From: Zhengitettix transpicula
Taxonomy: Eukaryota > Arthropoda > Insecta > Orthoptera > Tetrigidae
Length of the DNA: 64,000 bases
Direction: 5' to 3'
NCBI GenBank assembly: GCA_037074705.1
Contig: CM073596.1
Coordinates: forward strand, 28,618,001-28,682,000
The translations under genes and the position numbers were made by a program. Below are positions 59,441-64,000 of the stretch, piece by piece. The notes under the pieces were generated by a model. That model was not told where the DNA came from. It saw nothing but the letters and a program-made list of their open reading frames with translations, and made no database searches. Position 1 is the first letter of the stretch. Every line of letters begins with the position of its first letter.

Positions 59441-60997
59441 TCTTTAATATATTATGTGTATTACAATATATTCATTGAATTTTTCTAATTTTTGTTCACA
59501 ATTTACTACAAAATTGTCGTCGATAATTAATTTTTCATAAATAACGCACAATATAAATTAGACAGATTTTTGAAGTGCAATTTTCATGCGTGTTTAAAAT
59601 TAGATTTTACGTATTAATTAAGCTTGGCCAGGTAATTACTATTAATAATTAACTAATAAATAATTTCATTACCTCTCGTTTATATATTCAAATGTTTACC
59701 TTTTATTAATTAAGACATATCACAAATCCTGTTACACAGATCCTAAACTCAATTTATAATAATTTTTTCTAGATTTTATGGGCAATATTCAATATTCTTT
59801 CAGAGTTCACAAATCCGATGTGTTGTGTGAATGGAAAAAACGGAAAGCTCCATGTTAATTTTTGATATTCTTGACACAAATCGATGAGGTCCGCTTCACG
59901 TCTGTAGCTTTCCCTCACAACGCCTCCGACCTATGAATAAATGATTCGGCTCCTTCTTGTGTTCCGACAGTCTCGCTTCGTTTGCATGTCTCGTATTCAA
60001 TCAAAATTTAAGATAGACCATTTTTCAACCCTTGGCAGGGAAAGTGATGTCAAAACAAATTACCGCTGTAATTGCTCACTTAAACGGCGATTCCTTTAAC
60101 GTAGAAAGTCAGATGTTGCTTTTCATTTCGTATCCAACATCGATTGGATTCACAATGGAGAGGAATTACGTTCCATTAACAGTTATGCCATCCTAAAAAA
60201 ATTTACGTGGTTATTCATTAATTTAAGATAAACGCTTAACTTCGGTTCTCTCAATTTCTAATAAGAAGGTTTATTCACCATCGTGTAAGGCTCCGAATGG
60301 CACATTAATTTTGTTTGATTTGATTTATAGGTTCCGTTGCTCATCTATTAAGGAAATTTATATTTTGTCTAACTGAGAAAATAAATTACGAAAAGTATAT
60401 ATTGAGTTAAAATTATGAACTGGTGTTGAAAATATGGTAGTGTTATTTATAACTACTTTAATTTAATTCATAGATCGTGTAGGTTTTTATAATTGAAAAA
60501 TTATTTAAGATAATAAATCAAAATTATGAATGACGGAATACCTGAAACAGAAAATTTATTATCAAACAAATAAAAATGTACGAGTATGAGAAGCCCAGAA
60601 ATAATTGAGGTAATATAATACATAAAGGGGAAAAATTACACGGCGGGTTTCAGAAAAGTTTCACAGGACCTCGTAAAATTTTATATATATTGAAAAACGG
60701 TTGGTCAGTCACCTTTTCGTAAATATGAAGACTATATTTATGCAAACTAAGCAGTAATTGGTTTCTTGTTCCTTTTTCGTGATATTATTATTTAATATAT
60801 AGGGAAAAGTTAAGAACCCAATGCTTTTAAATGGATATTTAAAATGTTTCTAATATTTTTATTGCGCTTTTTTGGAGTGATATAATTTTATTGCGTCGGG
60901 CATAATTACCCCATATTATTGTGAATCTAAGATTTTTGTTTTCAGGCATTAATAAACTAATATGAAGTAGCAAGCTAAACTCAAGTTTTCTGTTAAA
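59441..60997. other. Spacer with a possible regulatory patch
   Basis: The stretch 59880-60200 is GC-richer and contains CAAATTACCGCTGTAATTG, a facing pair of homeodomain-type cores (60056-60074). No gene is supported. Confidence 0.35.
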
Positions 60998-60999
60998 TA

Positions 61000-61028
61000 C
61001 CACTGTAAACAAAAAGTAAGGTGAATTT
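61000..61028 (+). repeat. Mariner left terminal inverted repeat
   Basis: CCACTGTAAAC...AAGTAAGGTGAA, directly after the TA at 60998-60999. It matches the right repeat with one indel and several substitutions. Confidence 0.9.
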
Positions 61029-61052
61029 ATTTATAAAATATAAATTCTTTAT

Positions 61053-62087
61053 TTATTCTTCCAAATCAATTTCATCCCCTTCAAAGTAATCGCCGTCCGA
61101 TAAAACGCACTTTTTCCAACGATTTTTCCAGTCCTCGAAACAGTCGGAATAGTCTTTTTCCGGTATAGCCCTCAATACATTCTTCGATTCGGTTTTTATC
61201 TCTTCAATCGTGTCAAAACGGCGTCCCCGCATTGGCCTTTTGAGTTTTCTAAATAGCCAGAAGTCGCACGGAGCCAAATCAGGCAAATACGGTGGTTGCG
61301 GAACGATATGAGTCGAGTTTTTGGCAAAAAAAAATGTCGCGAAGAACCAATGCAGTATGACATGGTGCATTATCGTGATGAAGGAACCAAGAGTTGTTCG
61401 CCCATAATTCCGGCCGTTTCAGACGAATAGCTTCACGCAAACGACCCATAACGCTCAAATAATATTCCTCGTTGACAGTTTGACCAGGCGGAAGGAATTC
61501 ATAGTGCACCACACCACGGTAATCAAAGAAAACTGTCAACATGACCTTGATTTTCGGTCTTGCTTCACCTTTTGCACGATATTCGCTGGATTGGTCGGTG
61601 GTTTCAGGGTCGTATGCGTAAATCCAAGTCTCGTCTCCAGTAATGATGCATTTCAAGTGGTCCTGATAGTCAGACAGCAAAGTTTCACACACATCAACGC
61701 GACGCTTTTTTTTCCAAAAAATTGAGCGATTTTGGCACCAACGCGTTTGAAACACAAAACATTCTTCAAAATGGTTTGGGCTGAGCCAAATGATATTCCA
61801 ACACTATCAGCGAGATCTCTAATTGTCTATCGACGATTTTAAAGCACCAAATCTTTTATGTTTTGAACTTGGCCCTCGTCGGTAGACGTTGATGGTCGTC
61901 CAGAGCGCGGTTCGTCTTCAACGCGTTCTCGGCTCTCTTTGAACTCGTTGTACCACTTATAAACGTTTTTCTGTGCCATAGTTTGATCACCAAAGGCCTT
62001 CCCCAACATTTTCAACGTGTCCGCACAAGAATATTCGTTCCGCAAACAAAATTTGATGCAAGTTCTTTGCTCAACAAAATCACCCAT
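61053..62087 (-). pseudogene. Mariner transposase pseudogene
   Basis: Mariner transposases cut and paste the element at TA sites. The likely start is the ATG at 62085-62087 (MGDFVEQR), giving an expected ~345 residues, the family norm. An in-frame ATG at 62132 is upstream of the usual start. The N-terminal paired-like region includes YKWYNEFKESRERVEDEPRS. Catalytic landmarks are all visible: TGDETWIY (first Asp), HHDNAPCHTA (second Asp) and PDLAPCDFWLF (third Asp), with 34 residues between the last two. The frame is broken four times. Stops lie at 61839-61841 and 61827-61829, a length change lies at an A8 run on the minus strand (61707-61714), and another lies at a T9 run (61326-61334), between the second and third Asp. 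The C-terminus ends EGDEIDLEE at 61053. All defects are simple decay; the subfamily is not assigned. Confidence 0.93.
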
Positions 62088-62251
62088 TGTAAAAATAGAA
62101 AAATTTCCTTTTGGTTGTTTACAAAAATACATGTAACTCGGACATGATAAAACCTTTAAACAAACAGACGCTTGGTAAATATTATAGACAGTCCTACCAA
62201 CATAGGAAAAAAAATTTACCTGCCTTCCTAATACCCGGGAGTTTTAAATGA

Positions 62252-62280
62252 CAATTTCACCTTACTTTTCTTCACAGTGC
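62252..62280 (-). repeat. Mariner right terminal inverted repeat
   Basis: Its reverse complement starts GCACTGTGAAG and ends in AAGTAAGGTGAAATTG. It is followed by the TA at 62281-62282. Confidence 0.9.
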
Positions 62281-62282
62281 TA

Positions 62283-62616
62283 TGTCTATATGAGTATTCC
62301 TTCTGAGATTACCTTCACCCTGTAAGCCAAGAAAGGCCATGGATCTTTAAGAATATGTTACCAGCAACGTAAGAATCAACGTTGATTAGAAAAAAAAACT
62401 AGTTACTGTCATTATTCCACATATTTTTCTTGAAGCTTTCCAGTGCTGAGTTTCGAAATTTAACTCACTGTTTGTATTTTAAAACTAGTCCATCGGACCT
62501 TTTATACGAATCCTGGACAGCTGTAACTATTATGGTAAATTAATTCCAATTGCAAACAGGTTCTTTATAAAGTAGGAATTTTGTACACATTATGGTAAAA
62601 AGGACTGTTGACGTAG
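62283..62616. other. Spacer, nothing recognised
   Basis: AT-rich sequence between the mariner and the inverted repeat. Confidence 0.45.
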
Positions 62617-62954
62617 ACGTTGATGAGTAGAAAAAACCAAAAACAGTCTCCTAGTTTATAACTTTATTAAATATATAGTCGGAAGCTTTCAACTTATTGT
62701 TATAATCATCCTACTTGTCTTATAATTAACATCACATTAACTTTAAAAAGTATTAGTACCTATAGGTACTTAGTCACTACTATAAAACTATGTTGTTATT
62801 CAACAAGGTCTGTTTTAAAACTTTTTAAAGTTAATGTGATGTTAATTATAAGACAAGAAGGATGATTATAACAATGAGTTGACAGCTTCCGACTATATAT
62901 TTAATAAAGTTATAAACTTGGAGACTGTTTTTGGTTTCTTCTACTCATCAACGT
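62617..62954. repeat. Inverted repeat with 134-bp arms
   Basis: Arms 62617-62750 and 62821-62954 are of equal length and differ at only a few positions. They start ACGTTGATGAGTAGAA on the outside and meet at CTTTAAAAAG. The 70-nt loop includes a perfect 16-bp palindrome (AGTACCTATAGGTACT, 62755-62770). No coding capacity or clear flanking duplication was found. It could be a foldback-type or MITE-like element, or paired Penelope-like ends. Confidence 0.9.
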
Positions 62955-63530
62955 AGGAATTTTGTTAAAAATGCCTTTATAGAAAAGTGATTAAAAAATA
63001 AGATATTTGAGGATATTCGATGACATGTTAAATCTGTATGTAAAAGGAAATGGCTTCCTTGGGAGTGAATTTTGGGGAGAGGTTGTCCGGAAGTGTATAA
63101 TGGTAATATTGGAACACGCCTCTGATTGGAAGTTCTGACAGATGGTCTCTGAGAGGGAGAGCTCACACTATTCGCGTGGGGATTAGCACCGTAGAATTAG
63201 CCGTGGCTTAGGTCTCTCCCTTGATGGCAGCTCACCCCCGTTTCAGCTCCTCCCTCAAACAATTAGGACTTCCCTCTAACATGAACAGCCAGCTTTACTC
63301 GGATACTTACTAACCTCGAATGTTCAGAACTACACTTAAAGCTATGCTTGTTAAACTTACACACTAGAATTAAGAGAAACTCAGTGTAATAAAAAAAAAC
63401 GGGAATGATGTTTAGAGAAGGCGTTTATTTTATAATCCATAATTTTAATAGTTTCGTAACGAGATGTAAATACGAGCATCTACTTTAAAGTTTCATAAAA
63501 AAAACAAAAAACAAATAAAGACAAAATAAG
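62955..63530. other. Spacer with GC-richer patch
   Basis: The patch at 63100-63300 is covered by a 72-codon minus frame without motifs. No repeat was assigned. Confidence 0.4.
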
Positions 63531-63637
63531 TGATAATATAAAAACCACACAACGTTTCTGAGATCCTTGTCCGTATCTTCAAGTGTTACTAAAAGCCTAG
63601 AGCGACACAACTGCACTCGTCGGTTGACAAAACTCCA
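63531..63637 (-). mobile_element. Penelope-like terminal region, copy 2
   Basis: It aligns with 17841-17947 over its whole length, including AACGTTTCTGAGATCCTTGT and ACACAACTGCACTCGTC. No coding part is attached here. Further AT-rich sequence to the window end shows nothing more. Confidence 0.55.
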
Positions 63638-64000
63638 AATTTGTGTGGCATTTTATATTATCACTTATTTTGTCAGTATTTGGCTATCTTTTTTATTATT
63701 AATTTTCATTCAGACGTAAGTTTTTCATTTCTATTTTAAATTTTATTCGCCGTGACCAGAATTCGTATAATTTAACAACAATAAATTAAAACAATTATAT
63801 AATCCAATAATCAGACTAGGTACTTCTGTACACACGGCCAACAAAATTTTAAAAATATTTGGAGTGTATAAAAATTACATAAAGAAGTAAATTAATCATT
63901 CCTCTGGCGGAACAGGGAAAATTTTGCCTGTTCATCAAAAAATTTGACTGTTTATTCATCCAAATTTCTTCAACACGAGCACTAAGAATGTTTATACGTC
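63638..64000. other. Window end, nothing recognised
   Basis: AT-rich sequence without supported features. Confidence 0.45.

Larger units (their letters stand above)
61000..62280 (-). mobile_element. Mariner element (DD34D), full-length, inactive
   Basis: The 1281-bp element lies between TA dinucleotides (60998-60999 and 62281-62282). Its ~28-bp terminal inverted repeats start CCACTGTAAAC on the left and GCACTGTGAAG (reverse complement) on the right, and both continue into AAGTAAGGTGAA. The length, TA target and transposase are those of Tc1/mariner elements. It moves by cut-and-paste when a transposase is supplied; this copy cannot make its own. Confidence 0.95.

Noticed and set aside
1..64000. 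CRISPR arrays, rRNA genes, bacterial operons or an endogenous virus
   Set aside because: No regularly spaced short repeats, no rRNA sequence and no viral-type ORF were seen; the sequence is eukaryotic repeat-rich DNA.

Overview
The window is AT-rich eukaryotic DNA, most likely from an insect with a large, repeat-filled genome. The evidence is a mariner element inserted at TA, non-autonomous Helitrons ending in CTAG, a tRNA-derived SINE, LINE 3' ends and a Penelope-like GIY-YIG remnant. Nothing looks bacterial: there are no operons, ribosome-binding sites, rRNA or CRISPR arrays. No complete host protein-coding gene is recognised. The best host-gene candidate is a possible terminal exon on the minus strand at 1632-1777, with a stop codon, an AATAAA signal and a plausible 3' splice acceptor. 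The window therefore reads as intergenic or long-intron sequence.

Layout. 0-7 kb: Helitron family A copies (550-1281, 1963-2660, 4970-5120, 5920-6689), the candidate exon, and LINE 3' ends (3985-4060, 6693-6830). 7-15 kb: GC-richer unique islands, Helitron family B pieces (7490-7610, 12010-12620) and a LINE tail (10460-10540). 15-20 kb: family C retroposons, then a 4-kb structure (15983-20002) with ~735-bp inverted arms. Each arm is itself palindromic, and the interior holds a decayed Penelope-like element (17841 to about 18770). 20-25 kb: another family C copy, a GC-rich block, and a ~400/490-bp tandem duplication (21781-22667). 26-31 kb: two near-full-length Helitron A copies and a LINE C-terminus with its 3' end. 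32-41 kb: two copies of a Tc1-like remnant, one split by a SINE with a 14-bp target duplication. The same stretch holds a family D repeat and a family C retroposon with poly-A and a 14-bp target duplication. 42-49 kb: family D flanked by direct repeats, one of them interrupted by a LINE 3' end; a Helitron A copy; a tRNA-derived SINE; and a frameshifted LINE C-terminus. 51-59 kb: family C, a 162-bp tandem duplication, a near-complete Helitron B, and family D on the minus strand. 61-64 kb: a complete-length but broken mariner (61000-62280), a 134-bp-arm inverted repeat, and a second Penelope-like terminal fragment.

The elements relate to each other mainly through nesting and shared families. 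Several insertions can be read against a paralogous empty copy inside this same window. Helitron A also carries an intact TGACGTCA (CRE-type) palindrome in four copies. Between the repeats lie GC-richer single-copy-looking islands whose ORFs resemble no known protein; these could be conserved non-coding elements. All identifications are by eye, without database searches.
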